Counted from the stretch's first letter, positions 7,914 through 16,742 are shown. The stretch: 64,000 nucleotides of DNA from Halanaerobium saccharolyticum subsp. saccharolyticum DSM 6643 (GCF_000350165.1 NZ_CAUI01000005.1:372001-436000); one strand, 5' to 3'. Notes: generated by a model from the letters alone, not told the origin. Made by a program: numbers and translations.

Positions 7914-9452
7914 ATGTTAAAAAATAAATATATATTTATTTTTATAACTATTGCTTTGTTATTGAGTCTTTTAACTGCTCCGACAGCTGCCCAGAATGAC
8001 AGTTTAAATATCGCTATTCCCGGTAGGGCTCAGACACTTGATCCAGCCTACCTGCAGCGGGTTTTATCTGACTGGCCAGTTATGAATTCAATTTTTAATG
8101 GACTGGTTAAATATAAGCCGGGGACATTTGAGGTAGTACCTGATCTGGCCAAAGAATGGGAGATTTCGGAGGATAACACAGAAATTATTTTTCAGCTAAA
8201 AGAGGGAATAGAGTTTCATAAAGGTTATGGAGAATTTACTGCTCAGGATGTTAAGTTTTCTTTTGAAAGAATAATCGCAGAAGATGCAAATTCACCAGAA
8301 GCACAGTCATTTATTAATCTGGAAAGAGTCGAAGTTGTCGATCAGTATACAGCGAAATTGATTCTTAGTCAGCCAATGGGAAGACTTTTTACTTCTACTC
8401 TGCCCTTTAATGCAGGTCTAATTGTCAGCAAAAAGGCAGTTGAAGAGATGGGAAGAGATGAATTTGCCAGTAATCCGATTGGTACTGGCCCCTATGTATT
8501 TGAAGAATGGGATGTCAATAATAATATAACCCTTCAGAGAAATGATAGTTACTTTGAAGCAGGGGCTGAATATGGCGAAATAGTATTTATGCCGATGTCT
8601 GACCCTACATCTCAGGAATTGGCTTTACAGTCAGGAGAGATCGATATTGGACAGCTTACTCTTGATAATTTTGATCAGATAAGTCAGATGGAAGAGTTTG
8701 AGGCTGAAATTTATCCAGATCTTGCAATTCAGTATGTGGCTTTTAATACTAGTCAGGAGCCATTAAATAATAAAAAATTAAGAGAAGCCTTAAGATATAT
8801 AATTAATCCAGAAGAGATTTTAATTGGTGCCTTTGCTGGCAAAGCAGAAAGAGCTTACTCTATTTTACTTGAAGATATGACTGGCTATTGGCAGGCGCCA
8901 GCTTTTAAATTGGAAGAAGTTGGAGAAGATTATGTTTGGAATCTGCTGGCAGAAGCTGGTTATCCAAAAGGAGAGGGACTTGAATTAGAATATGTAACTG
9001 ATGCTAATGAAGAAAGAAGATTAATAGGAGCTCTAATCCAGGATCAGTTATCACGTTTTAATATTGATTTAAATGTAGAAGCCCTGGAGGTTGGACCAAA
9101 AATTGATCGTTGGCAGGAAGGCAGTTATGATATTACCTATGCCAGATTTACCAATACTGTTGACCCAGGATACAATTTCCAGTGGAATTTAACTGAACAG
9201 ATTGGAAAATGGAACCTGTTTCACTGGTCAAATGAAGAATATGATAAGCTCTGGCAGGAAGCTGAAACTACCCTGGACAGCAATCTGCGGGCTGAGAATT
9301 ATAAAAAAATGCAGCAGCTGATGAATGATGACTCGATTGGGATCTGGGTTACTCATGGAGTTAAAACTCCTGCCTGGACTACCGAAGTTGACCCGGTATT
9401 TTCTCCTGATGGAGTAATTTTACCCTGGTTAATAACCAGTAGTGAAAAATAG
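7914..9452 (+). CDS. ABC transporter substrate-binding protein, family 5 (Dpp/Opp/Nik type)
   Basis: A 512-residue SBP_bac_5 protein. A signal peptide covers about residues 1-26 and ends TAPTAAQ without a lipobox cysteine, so it is probably a soluble periplasmic protein. The mature part has AIPGRAQTLDPAYL and the family segments FNGLVKYKPGTFEVVPDLAKEW and NPIGTGPYVFEEW. Ligands of this family include peptides, nickel chelates and oligosaccharides; the sequence does not decide among them. It is the first of five transporter genes. A terminator hairpin follows it, so it is probably made in excess of the permeases. Confidence 0.9.
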   Translation: MLKNKYIFIFITIALLLSLLTAPTAAQNDSLNIAIPGRAQTLDPAYLQRVLSDWPVMNSIFNGLVKYKPGTFEVVPDLAKEWEISEDNTEIIFQLKEGIEFHKGYGEFTAQDVKFSFERIIAEDANSPEAQSFINLERVEVVDQYTAKLILSQPMGRLFTSTLPFNAGLIVSKKAVEEMGRDEFASNPIGTGPYVFEEWDVNNNITLQRNDSYFEAGAEYGEIVFMPMSDPTSQELALQSGEIDIGQLTLDNFDQISQMEEFEAEIYPDLAIQYVAFNTSQEPLNNKKLREALRYIINPEEILIGAFAGKAERAYSILLEDMTGYWQAPAFKLEEVGEDYVWNLLAEAGYPKGEGLELEYVTDANEERRLIGALIQDQLSRFNIDLNVEALEVGPKIDRWQEGSYDITYARFTNTVDPGYNFQWNLTEQIGKWNLFHWSNEEYDKLWQEAETTLDSNLRAENYKKMQQLMNDDSIGIWVTHGVKTPAWTTEVDPVFSPDGVILPWLITSSEK

Positions 9453-9457
9453 AAACA

Positions 9458-9503
9458 ACAAAACCTGAATCTGAATTAAAACATTCGGGTTCAGGTTTTA
9501 TTC
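9458..9503 (+). terminator. Hairpin between binding-protein and permease genes
   Basis: AAAACCTGAA (9460-9469) pairs with TTCAGGTTTT (9490-9499), with more pairing possible inside the loop, followed by a short T-run. It lies within the transporter operon and so is probably a partial terminator or mRNA-stabilising end for the upstream message. Confidence 0.7.
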
Positions 9504-9583
9504 AAATGTCTATTTTGAACCCAAAAAATTTAAAAAGCCAAAAAAGCTTTATTTTTCAAATTTGAAAGCTGGAGGATTAGCAT

Positions 9584-10522
9584 ATGTTTATTTATATCAC
9601 AAAACGCCTCTTATGGGTGATTCCTACTATTCTTACAGTCTTATTACTGTTATTCAGCCTCAGTTATTTACTACCGGGAGATCCCGCTGATATTATACTT
9701 GGTCCAAGAGCTACTCCAGAAATGGCTGCAGAACTTGAGAGTCGACTTGGGCTTGATAAACCCTGGTATCAGAGTTATCTAATCTACTTACAGAATATTA
9801 TTAAAGGTGATCTCGGGACTTCAATTTTTAGAGATCGCTCTGTTTTAACAGTTATCTTAGATGTTCTGCCCTATACAGTTATTTTAACCCTGTCCGGGAT
9901 GGGACTAGCTGTTTTTAACGGGATTTCTATCGGCCTGCTGGCAGCAAATTATAATAACAGTTATTTTGAAAAGTTTTTAACTATACTTTCATTTATCACA
10001 GCTTCAACGCCAACCTATATTGCAGGAGTCTTATTGATTGTTATTTTTTCTGTTAATTTTAATTTAATACCTTCAATTGGGATTGGTGATGGTGGAATTT
10101 TAAGCAGCCTGCGCCACTTAATTGGACCGGCTTTGGCACTATCTGTTGGCTGGACCGGTTATATTGCTCGTTTAACCAGAAGTTCAATGCTCGAAACTCT
10201 TGATCAGGAGTTTATCCAGACCGAAAAATCATTTGGTATTCCCCGTTATTATATTCTTTATAAATATGCTTTAAAAAAAGCAATAAAACCAATCATTGCA
10301 GTTATTGGACTTGGTATCGGCAGATTGCTCGGGGGAGCGGTCTTTGTGGAAGTGATCTTTAATCGTCCAGGTCTGGGCAGATTAATTGTGGATTCGGTTA
10401 ATGAGCGTGACCTTCCTTTAGTTAGAGGAGGAGTTTTAGTTGCTGCCCTTTTATTTGTAATTGCAAATTTAATTGCAGATATTTCATATGCCTTTTTTGA
10501 TCCCAGAATCAAACAAAAATAA
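9584..10522 (+). CDS. Peptide/nickel-type ABC transporter permease, DppB-like
   Basis: A 312-residue inner-membrane permease with about six membrane spans. The N-terminus (YITKRLLWVIPTILTVLLLLF) and LPGDPADIILGPRATPE are typical of DppB. The EAA-type loop that contacts the ATPase lies around YARLTRSSMLETLDQEFIQTEKSFGI. The start has a GGAGG site. It pairs with the DppC-like permease 17 bases downstream. Confidence 0.92.
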   Translation: MFIYITKRLLWVIPTILTVLLLLFSLSYLLPGDPADIILGPRATPEMAAELESRLGLDKPWYQSYLIYLQNIIKGDLGTSIFRDRSVLTVILDVLPYTVILTLSGMGLAVFNGISIGLLAANYNNSYFEKFLTILSFITASTPTYIAGVLLIVIFSVNFNLIPSIGIGDGGILSSLRHLIGPALALSVGWTGYIARLTRSSMLETLDQEFIQTEKSFGIPRYYILYKYALKKAIKPIIAVIGLGIGRLLGGAVFVEVIFNRPGLGRLIVDSVNERDLPLVRGGVLVAALLFVIANLIADISYAFFDPRIKQK

Positions 10523-10539
10523 GCAGCTGGAGGTTTAAG

Positions 10540-11415
10540 ATGTTTAAAAGCCAGAAATTTTTTCGCTTCAAAAAAAAGAGTATCAGAGTAATTAAAATAA
10601 TGAAAAAAGATTATAAGGCCTATCTCGGCGGCTCAATAATCCTGCTGATTTTAATTTCAGCTATTTTTGCACCTTTAATTGCTCCTGCTGATCCTTATAA
10701 AACCAAAGTGACTAAACGGTTGGAAGGTCCCAGTCTGCAGAATTTATTGGGGACGGACAGCCTGGGCAGAGATATTTTAAGCCGCCTAATTTATGCGGCT
10801 CGACCTGCAGTTTTAGTATCTTTTGGGGGCATAATCATTTCAGTTATCATCGGAATAATTCTGGGGCTACTAGCAGCCTATGTTGGAGGAATTATAGAGA
10901 GTATAATTTTATTTATCTTTGATGTGATCAGGGCTTTTCCGCCTATTATTCTAATTTTAGTTCTGCTTTCTATAATTGGTCCTTCATTATTAAGTGTAAT
11001 AGTTATTCTGGGAGTGACCATTATGCCCCGCTATGGGAGAGTGGTTAGAGCAGAAACTCTTTCTGAAAAGGAAGAGGATTTTGTTGAAGCAGCCAGATCA
11101 CTGGGAGCAGATAACTCCCGCATAATTTTCAAACATATTTTGCCCAATATATTTGCTTCCGTCCTTGTTTTAAGTGGAATGGATATGGCCTCAATGATTA
11201 TGTGGGAGGCGGGACTTTCCTTTTTGGGGCTGGGTTTACAGCCTCCTTTGAGTAGCTGGGGAGTAATGCTGCAGGAGTCATATCAGTATATTCAGACTGC
11301 CCCCTTAATGATTCTCTGGCCGGCTTTGGCAATAATGATGACCATGCTCGGCTTCTCGACTTTTGCTGAGAGCCTGCGGGTGGCTTTAAATCCAAAATTA
11401 AACCAGGAGGTATAA
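10540..11415 (+). CDS. Peptide/nickel-type ABC transporter permease, DppC-like
   Basis: A 291-residue permease with an N-terminal cytosolic stretch followed by six predicted membrane spans. LLGTDSLGRDILSRLIYAAR and the coupling loop VVRAETLSEKEEDFVEAARSLGA are characteristic of DppC/OppC. A GGAGG site precedes the ATG. It ends 6 bases before the first ATPase gene. Confidence 0.92.
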   Translation: MFKSQKFFRFKKKSIRVIKIMKKDYKAYLGGSIILLILISAIFAPLIAPADPYKTKVTKRLEGPSLQNLLGTDSLGRDILSRLIYAARPAVLVSFGGIIISVIIGIILGLLAAYVGGIIESIILFIFDVIRAFPPIILILVLLSIIGPSLLSVIVILGVTIMPRYGRVVRAETLSEKEEDFVEAARSLGADNSRIIFKHILPNIFASVLVLSGMDMASMIMWEAGLSFLGLGLQPPLSSWGVMLQESYQYIQTAPLMILWPALAIMMTMLGFSTFAESLRVALNPKLNQEV

Positions 11416-11421
11416 GTTCTT

Positions 11422-12396
11422 ATGCCTGATAAAATCTTAAAGATAAATGATTTAGCAGTTGAATATAAAAATAAGGGGAAATATTTAAGAGTACTGGAGG
11501 ATATAAATCTGGAACTGGAAAACGGAGAGATTCTGGCTCTGGTTGGGGAGAGTGGTTCCGGAAAATCTACTCTTGGCAAAACAATTTTAAGATTACTGCC
11601 GGATTCAGCCAGGATAGCAGAGGGAAGTATATTTTTTAAAGGTGAAGATATCTGCAATTTTTCTGAAAAAAAGTTTAATGATCAGATTCGAGGCCAGGAA
11701 ATGGCAATGGTTATTCAGAATCCACAGAATGCTTTAAATCCAGTCTTTAAAGTGGGGACTCAAATTCTTGATGTGCTGTATTTTAAATCAAAAAAACAAA
11801 AAAGCAGAAAAGAGTTAAAAAAGGAAGCGGTTAAAATTTTAAAGAAAGTTGGTATCTCAGATCCAGAATACAGATTTGACGAATATCCACATCAGTTTAG
11901 TGGTGGGATGAAACAGCGGGTAATGCTGGCCATGGCCTTTATTTCCAATCCCTCACTTTTGATTGCAGATGAGCCGACAACAGCCCTTGATCTGACAGTG
12001 GAGGCTCAAATTTTAAATCTTTTATCAAATCTAGTTGATGAATACAAAATATCTATATTATATATCAGCCATGACCTGGGGGTTGTAGCTGGTTTAAGTG
12101 ACAGAATTGCCGTGATGTATGCGGGGAAAATTGTTGAGGTTGCTCAGACTAGAGAGTTATTTGATCACACTAATCATCCTTACACAGAGGCACTTTTAAA
12201 TTGTCTGCCTGATTATCAAAAAACGAAAAAACTGCAGACAATTCCCGGACAGGTTCCTGATCCCGGTAATTATCCTGCAGGATGTAATTTTCATCCCCGC
12301 TGCAGTCACAGTTTTGATCGTTGTCGGCAGGAGGAACCCCGGCTTGAAGAAATAGCTTCAAATCACTATTCAGCCTGTTTTTTAAATGGCCTTTAA
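11422..12396 (+). CDS. ABC transporter ATPase, DppD-like
   Basis: A 324-residue nucleotide-binding subunit. Walker A is GESGSGKST, the signature is FSGGMKQRV, and Walker B is LLIADEPTTALD. The C-terminus has the oligopeptide-type extension with CNFHPRC and further cysteines, which in this family can bind a [4Fe-4S] cluster or metal. An AGGAGG site precedes the start. It should pair with the DppF-like ATPase to drive import. Confidence 0.93.
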   Translation: MPDKILKINDLAVEYKNKGKYLRVLEDINLELENGEILALVGESGSGKSTLGKTILRLLPDSARIAEGSIFFKGEDICNFSEKKFNDQIRGQEMAMVIQNPQNALNPVFKVGTQILDVLYFKSKKQKSRKELKKEAVKILKKVGISDPEYRFDEYPHQFSGGMKQRVMLAMAFISNPSLLIADEPTTALDLTVEAQILNLLSNLVDEYKISILYISHDLGVVAGLSDRIAVMYAGKIVEVAQTRELFDHTNHPYTEALLNCLPDYQKTKKLQTIPGQVPDPGNYPAGCNFHPRCSHSFDRCRQEEPRLEEIASNHYSACFLNGL

Positions 12397-12408
12397 GGAG
12401 ATATAAAA

Positions 12409-13389
12409 ATGGCTTTAGTTGAGGTTAAAAATTTAAAAAAACATTTTATAAATAATGACGGCCTGCTTTATAAACTGGCCCAAAAAGGTCCGATTAAGGT
12501 TAAAGCAGTTGATGATGTTAGTTTCAAGATAGAAAAAGAGGATACACTGGCTGTAGTTGGAGAAAGCGGTTGTGGTAAAACAACTGTGGCTCGATCTGTT
12601 TTAAGATTAATCGAACCAACTGCAGGAGAGATCCTGTATAAGGGAAAATCAATCAATGATTTTAATAAAGAAGAGTTAAAAGCCTTTAGAAAAGATGCCC
12701 AGATGATTCTGCAGGATCCCCGATCTTCTTTAAATCCTCGTTTTATTGTAGAAGAAATTGTTTCCGAACCATTATATATCCATGATCAGATTGAGGATGA
12801 TTTTAATCTGCTGGATCGAGTCTGGGAACTGCTGGATATGGTAGGTCTTTCTAAAAGATATTCTGAGCTTTTTCCGCATGAGTTAAGTGGAGGCCAGGCC
12901 CGAAGAGTTGGCATTGCCAGGGCTCTTGCCCTGCAGCCTGAATTTATAGTTTGTGATGAGCCAACTTCCGGCCTTGATATTTCGATAATGTCGGCAGTTT
13001 TGAACTTAATGAAAAAACTACAGCAGGAATATCAGCTGACCTACCTCTGGATTTCTCATAATTTACATGAGGTAAGATATATCAGTAATAAGGTGGCGGT
13101 AATGTATCTGGGAAAAATAGTTGAAATCACAGATACTACTACAATTTTCAATAATTCGGTTCATCCCTACACAGAAGCTCTATTTTCTTCTTTAAGAGGA
13201 GTTAATGATGATTGGAATTATAAAGAGCGGGAAATAATAAAAGGAGAAGTACCGAGTCCAATTAATCCACCATCAGGCTGCAGTTTCCATCCTCGCTGTA
13301 AATATAGTTTTGATAAATGCAAAAAAATTGAACCAGAACTCGAAGCAGTAGAGGCAGGTCATTTAGCTGCCTGTCATTTATATAATTAG
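12409..13389 (+). CDS. ABC transporter ATPase, DppF-like
   Basis: A 326-residue second ATPase. Walker A is GESGCGKTT, the signature is [15 protein letters not shown], and Walker B is [12 protein letters not shown]. The C-terminal extension carries [14 protein letters not shown]. It begins 12 bases after the DppD-like gene with an AAGGAG site and closes the five-gene transporter set. The Rrf2 regulator gene starts only 32 bases later, so read-through into the redox genes is likely. Confidence 0.93.
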   Translation: MALVEVKNLKKHFINNDGLLYKLAQKGPIKVKAVDDVSFKIEKEDTLAVVGESGCGKTTVARSVLRLIEPTAGEILYKGKSINDFNKEELKAFRKDAQMILQDPRSSLNPRFIVEEIVSEPLYIHDQIEDDFNLLDRVWELLDMVGLSKRYSELFPHELSGGQARRVGIARALALQPEFIVCDEPTSGLDISIMSAVLNLMKKLQQEYQLTYLWISHNLHEVRYISNKVAVMYLGKIVEITDTTTIFNNSVHPYTEALFSSLRGVNDDWNYKEREIIKGEVPSPINPPSGCSFHPRCKYSFDKCKKIEPELEAVEAGHLAACHLYN

Positions 13390-13421
13390 AATTTAAGTTA
13401 AAAAGGAGATATTTTAAGTAG

Positions 13422-13847
13422 ATGAAAACTTCAAGAAAAACAGATTACGCAGTTCATGCTCTAATGATCTTAGCAAGAAATAAAAAGCAGGAACTTTCAG
13501 TAAAAGAGTTAGCAGAGATAGAAAATGTATCTTCATCTTATTTGGCAAAGGTGATGCAGAAATTATCAGCAGCTGAAATTGTCAGTTCTGCTGAGGGGAA
13601 AAAGGGTGGATATACTTTAGCTAGAGCTGCAGCAGAGATTAACCTGGCTCAGATAATGAAACTTTTTGAAGCTAAAGATAACGTATTTGAATGTGTTGAT
13701 GATATTCATGGCTGTTCAATTAGAGATAGGTGTAAAATTCATAATGTATTTGGCAAGGCCTACCAGAAAATGCTGGCTGAACTTGAGCAGACAACTATTA
13801 AAGATATTACTGATCCTGAAATCAAAAAAGGAAAGGATTTGATCTGA
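13422..13847 (+). CDS. Rrf2-family transcriptional regulator, probably Fe-S binding
   Basis: A 141-residue winged-helix regulator with the Rrf2 N-terminus (RKTDYAVHALMILA) and the recognition helix region ENVSSSYLAKVMQKL. Three cysteines in ECVDDIHGCSIRDRC, spaced C-x6-C-x5-C, match the cluster-ligand region of IscR/NsrR-type members, so it probably senses Fe-S status, redox or nitric oxide. Its TGA overlaps the ATG of the next gene by one base, coupling it to the glutaredoxin-thioredoxin reductase fusion, a plausible target. No operator was identified. Confidence 0.88.
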   Translation: MKTSRKTDYAVHALMILARNKKQELSVKELAEIENVSSSYLAKVMQKLSAAEIVSSAEGKKGGYTLARAAAEINLAQIMKLFEAKDNVFECVDDIHGCSIRDRCKIHNVFGKAYQKMLAELEQTTIKDITDPEIKKGKDLI

Positions 13848-15034
13848 TGAATAAGCCGAAGATTGAAATCTATACTAAAGTCTGGTGTCCTTATTGTAGA
13901 AGAGCAAAGGCAATGCTGAAGAGTCTCGGGCTTGATTATACTGATTATGATATTACAGATAATGAAGAATTGCAGCAGGAGATGGTCGATCGGAGCGGTA
14001 AAAAAACCATACCGCAGATATTTATTAATGATGAAAAAATTGGCGGTTATGATAATTTAATTGAACTTGTCAGCTCTGGTGGTCTTGATGATCTGATAGA
14101 ATTTGAAAGACCAAACTGCAGTGAAAAAGACTGGGATCTGGCTGTGATTGGAGCCGGACCGGCAGGAATGACTGCAGCAGTTTATGCAGCCAGAAAAGGC
14201 TTAAAGGTTCTGATGGTAGCCCGAGATATTGGTGGTCAGGTGCTGGAAACTGATACTATCGATAATTATCTACCGGAATATGGAACTTCTGGCCCGGATC
14301 TGATGCAGGATTTTTTAAGACATCTTCGAAATTACAAAATTGACACACTATTTGGAGAAGAGATTACAGACATTGAGCACCAGGAAGAGGGACACATTCT
14401 GCTTACAAAAAGTGGTAAAGAAATTAAGACCAGAGCAGTTTTAATAGCTGCTGGAACTAAAAAGAGACAGCTTGGAATTCCAGGAGAACATCAGCTCAAA
14501 GATAAGGGTGTAAGTTACTGTGCTACCTGTGATGGCTATATCTATGAAAATCAGCCTGTTGCTGTAGTTGGCGGAGGTAATTCTGGCCTGGAAGCAGCCC
14601 TGGATATGTCTAAGATTGCGACTGAAGTATATTTGATTATTAGAGGAGAACAGCTCTCAGGTGATAAAAGTCTGCAGGATAAGGTAAATAATTCAGATAA
14701 AATAGAAGTCTGTAAATCATACCAGACAACTGAGATAAAGGGTGAGCAGAAAGTTGAATCTATAAGAATTAAAAATCTAAATACAGGTAAAGAGCGAGAA
14801 CTTAATGTAAAGGCAATATTTATTGAAATTGGTTTAATTCCAAATACAGGTTTTATCTGTGAGCATCTGGATATTAATCAGGGCAATGAAATTATTATTG
14901 ATGAAAATAATCAGACAAGCATTGAAGGTATTTTTGCAGCCGGAGATGTAACAGATATTAAAGATAAACAGATTATTGTTTCTGCAGCAGAAGGTGCTAA
15001 GGCTGCCCTAAGAGCCAATGAATATTTGAGTTAA
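13847..15034 (+). CDS. Glutaredoxin-thioredoxin reductase fusion protein
   Basis: A 395-residue two-domain oxidoreductase. Residues 1-80 are a glutaredoxin with active site Cys14-Pro-Tyr-Cys17 and the TIPQIFI cis-proline segment. Residues 90-395 are a thioredoxin reductase: FAD motif GAGPAGMTAAVYAARKG, redox-active Cys225-Ala-Thr-Cys228, NADPH motif GGGNSGLEAA, and a C-terminal GIFAAGDVTD. The reductase can presumably pass electrons from NAD(P)H directly to its own glutaredoxin domain. It overlaps the Rrf2 gene by one base and is followed after 16 bases by the selenoprotein candidate, a likely electron acceptor. Confidence 0.92.
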   Translation: MNKPKIEIYTKVWCPYCRRAKAMLKSLGLDYTDYDITDNEELQQEMVDRSGKKTIPQIFINDEKIGGYDNLIELVSSGGLDDLIEFERPNCSEKDWDLAVIGAGPAGMTAAVYAARKGLKVLMVARDIGGQVLETDTIDNYLPEYGTSGPDLMQDFLRHLRNYKIDTLFGEEITDIEHQEEGHILLTKSGKEIKTRAVLIAAGTKKRQLGIPGEHQLKDKGVSYCATCDGYIYENQPVAVVGGGNSGLEAALDMSKIATEVYLIIRGEQLSGDKSLQDKVNNSDKIEVCKSYQTTEIKGEQKVESIRIKNLNTGKERELNVKAIFIEIGLIPNTGFICEHLDINQGNEIIIDENNQTSIEGIFAAGDVTDIKDKQIIVSAAEGAKAALRANEYLS

Positions 15035-15050
15035 AATGGAGGAGATCAAA

Positions 15051-15626
15051 ATGGCATGGATAGATATGGTAGATGAAGATAAGGCAGAAGTTAAATTAGC
15101 TAAACTTTATGATAAATTAACTCGATCAGGTGAAAATGAGGTGGCACATGTTTTAAAAGTTCAATCTTTAAATCCTGACCTTTTAGAGGACCATCTTAAG
15201 ATCTATAAGACTATTATGTTTGGCAGATCAAATATTTCCCGCAGGCAGCGAGAAATGATAGCAACAGTTGTATCTGATGTCAACGAATGTCATTACTGAA
15301 TAACACATCATGGAGCGGCGCTCCAAAAGTTGATCAGGGATGATGAGCAGGCAGATAAAATATTAAGTGGTATTTTAGATGATTATAAGTCAGCACCAAT
15401 TAGTGAAAAAGAAAAGGAAATGCTTGATTATGCTGTTAAATTAACTAAAAAGCCTGCCTCAGTGAAAAAGGAGGATCTTGATAGATTAAGAGAATTTGAT
15501 CTGAGTGACAGAGATATTCTTGATTTAAATCAGGTAGTTGCTTATTTTAATTATGTTAATAGAACAGCTGATGGCCTGGGAATAGAACTGGAAGCTGAAC
15601 ATAAAAAAATAAGAGGAGTTGAATAA
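15051..15626 (+). CDS. AhpD-like (carboxymuconolactone decarboxylase family) peroxidase-related protein, probable selenoprotein with UGA83
   Basis: Reading through the TGA at 15297-15299 gives one 191-residue protein of the AhpD/peroxidase-related family, starting at ATG 15051 behind GGAGGAG. The residues around the stop are Cys80-His-Tyr-(UGA83)-Ile-Thr-His-His87, with Glu68 before them. Spacings of 12, 3 and 4 equal those of the AhpD catalytic set Glu118, Cys130, Cys133, His137, so UGA falls exactly on the second redox cysteine. The frame continues intact for 108 codons with family-like sequence (YAVKLTKKP, VAYFNYVNRTADGLGI). A SECIS-like hairpin begins 12 bases after the UGA. The neighbours are thiol-redox genes. 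A simple nonsense mutation is the alternative. Confidence 0.82.
15297..15345 (+). promoter_or_regulatory. Recoded UGA and bacterial SECIS-like stem-loop
   Basis: After the TGA (15297-15299) come 12 bases and then the hairpin GGAGC-GGC-GCTCC (15312-15324) with a G-rich apical loop. In E. coli fdhF the SECIS upper stem starts about 11 bases after UGA, so the spacing fits. A lower stem CATCAT (15306-15311) with ATGATG (15340-15345) can extend it, leaving an unpaired 3' bulge. Confidence 0.7.
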
Positions 15627-15627
15627 A

Positions 15628-15972
15628 ATGGCAGCTGAAGATAGTTTAGTTATTTTATGGACAAGTGGAGATAAGGAAGTAGCAAAAAAAATGGTGTTCA
15701 TGTACACTATAAACGCTAAGAAAAGAGGATGGTGGCAGGATATTAAATTTATTGTCTGGGGACCATCTTCAAAATTATTAAGTGAGGATCAGGAATTACA
15801 GGAACAGATTAAAGAATTTATCGAAGCAGATATTAAAGTAGAAGCCTGTCAGGCCTGTGCTGATCAGTATGGTGTAGCAGATGATTTAGCAGAGCTTGGA
15901 ATTGAAGTTAAATATATGGGAGAACCTTTAACTGATTATTTAAAAAGTGAAAGTAAAGTAATGACATTTTAG
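15628..15972 (+). CDS. DsrE-family protein
   Basis: A 114-residue small cytosolic protein. It opens SLVILWTSGDKEVAKKMVFMY and later has VEACQACADQYGVADDLAELGIEVKYMG, the order seen in DsrE/DsrF-like proteins, where a cysteine may carry sulfur. ATG 15628 is preferred because AGAGGAG lies 9 bases before it. It starts one base after the stop of the AhpD-like gene and is the last gene of the redox group before a terminator. Sulfur relay is the family theme; the partner here is not known. Confidence 0.78.
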   Translation: MAAEDSLVILWTSGDKEVAKKMVFMYTINAKKRGWWQDIKFIVWGPSSKLLSEDQELQEQIKEFIEADIKVEACQACADQYGVADDLAELGIEVKYMGEPLTDYLKSESKVMTF

Positions 15973-15979
15973 GTACAAA

Positions 15980-16012
15980 TAAGTCCCGGTTAAATAGCCG
16001 GGACTATAAAAT
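15980..16012 (+). terminator. Rho-independent terminator
   Basis: AGTCCCGG (15982-15989) pairs with CCGGGACT (15998-16005). The strong stem is followed by only an A/T-rich tail, so termination may be partial. Confidence 0.7.
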
Positions 16013-16026
16013 CTAGGCTAAGTTAA

Positions 16027-16312
16027 TTATAATGACTTGTAGATAATTCTGCCTTTAGCAGATAAATTTATTTCCAAACAATTATTTTCCTGATCTCCTT
16101 TGATTACTTCAATTTCTTTTCCTAATCTAACTCACATTACCTGCAGTAGCTAACACTTCAAATTTATGTGTATCAGCTAATTCATTGATAGTATTTAAGG
16201 TTAATTGTTTAATTTTAGGATTATCTAAAATATGTTTTCTATATTTATGAATCCATATAAAATGATAATTTAAAAGGAACTTTGCATGTCTTGTGCTTTT
16301 ATAGTTATTCAT
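16027..16312 (-). pseudogene. Relic of an IS200/IS605-family element (truncated tnpA)
   Basis: The minus-strand frame 16312-16127 encodes about 60 residues resembling the N-terminus of the IS200 Y1 transposase (HAKFLLNYHFIWIHKYRKHIL). It stops before the catalytic tyrosine helix, whereas a full tnpA is about 130-150 codons. A further open minus-strand stretch (about 16136-16027) in another frame follows; it could be the tail of a second element gene, but I do not recognise it. The element cannot encode a working transposase. Confidence 0.7.
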
Positions 16313-16675
16313 TATTAAAATCTTCTAAATGTTAGATATTAAATACATTATATTATAAACATATGTTCATTTAATTTATTTAAATTGAGCGCCTTAGTAC
16401 TTTTCATAACTTTGCTCACCGCCCTTTATCTATCATTATTTTCCTTAATTATATCAAAATTTTGAATATTAATAAAGAAATGAGCCTGTTTGGTCAGCTG
16501 AATTTAAAAGCAGTACTGGACCGTTTTCAGGTTTTCATTAAAGTACAGTATATTGATCGGGGATGAAATTTAGATATATTTTAGATAGAATTGATGAGAA
16601 TAATCCTGAAGAATTAGCAGGAAACAGTTGACAGGCTAAATGTGGTTTTTATTTTACAGAATTAATAGAAAATTT
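16313..16675. other. Intergenic region without a recognisable gene
   Basis: Between the insertion-sequence relic and the CDF promoter there is no ribosome site leading an intact frame. Around 16475-16640 short open stretches in two frames are broken by stops, which may be decayed coding sequence. No family was recognised. Confidence 0.5.
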
Positions 16676-16703
16676 TTGATATTCTTCTATCTGATATTAT
16701 ATT
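16676..16703 (+). promoter_or_regulatory. Candidate promoter of the 16743 CDF gene
   Basis: TTGATA (16676-16681), 16-base spacer, TATATT (16698-16703). Confidence 0.45.
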
Positions 16704-16742
16704 ATTTTTCAGCGGAGTTTTACTATAGATAAGGAGGATAAT

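Noticed and set aside
11292-11657. Minus-strand frame of 121 codons spanning the DppC-DppD junction
   Set aside because: It covers the ends of two certain genes on the other strand and has Ser/Pro-rich shadow composition.
15036-15299. A complete 87-residue protein ending at TGA 15297 and a separate protein starting at TTG 15330
   Set aside because: The two parts are in one frame across the TGA, the first stops in the middle of the CxxC catalytic motif, and the second has no ribosome site. Read-through as selenocysteine explains both better.
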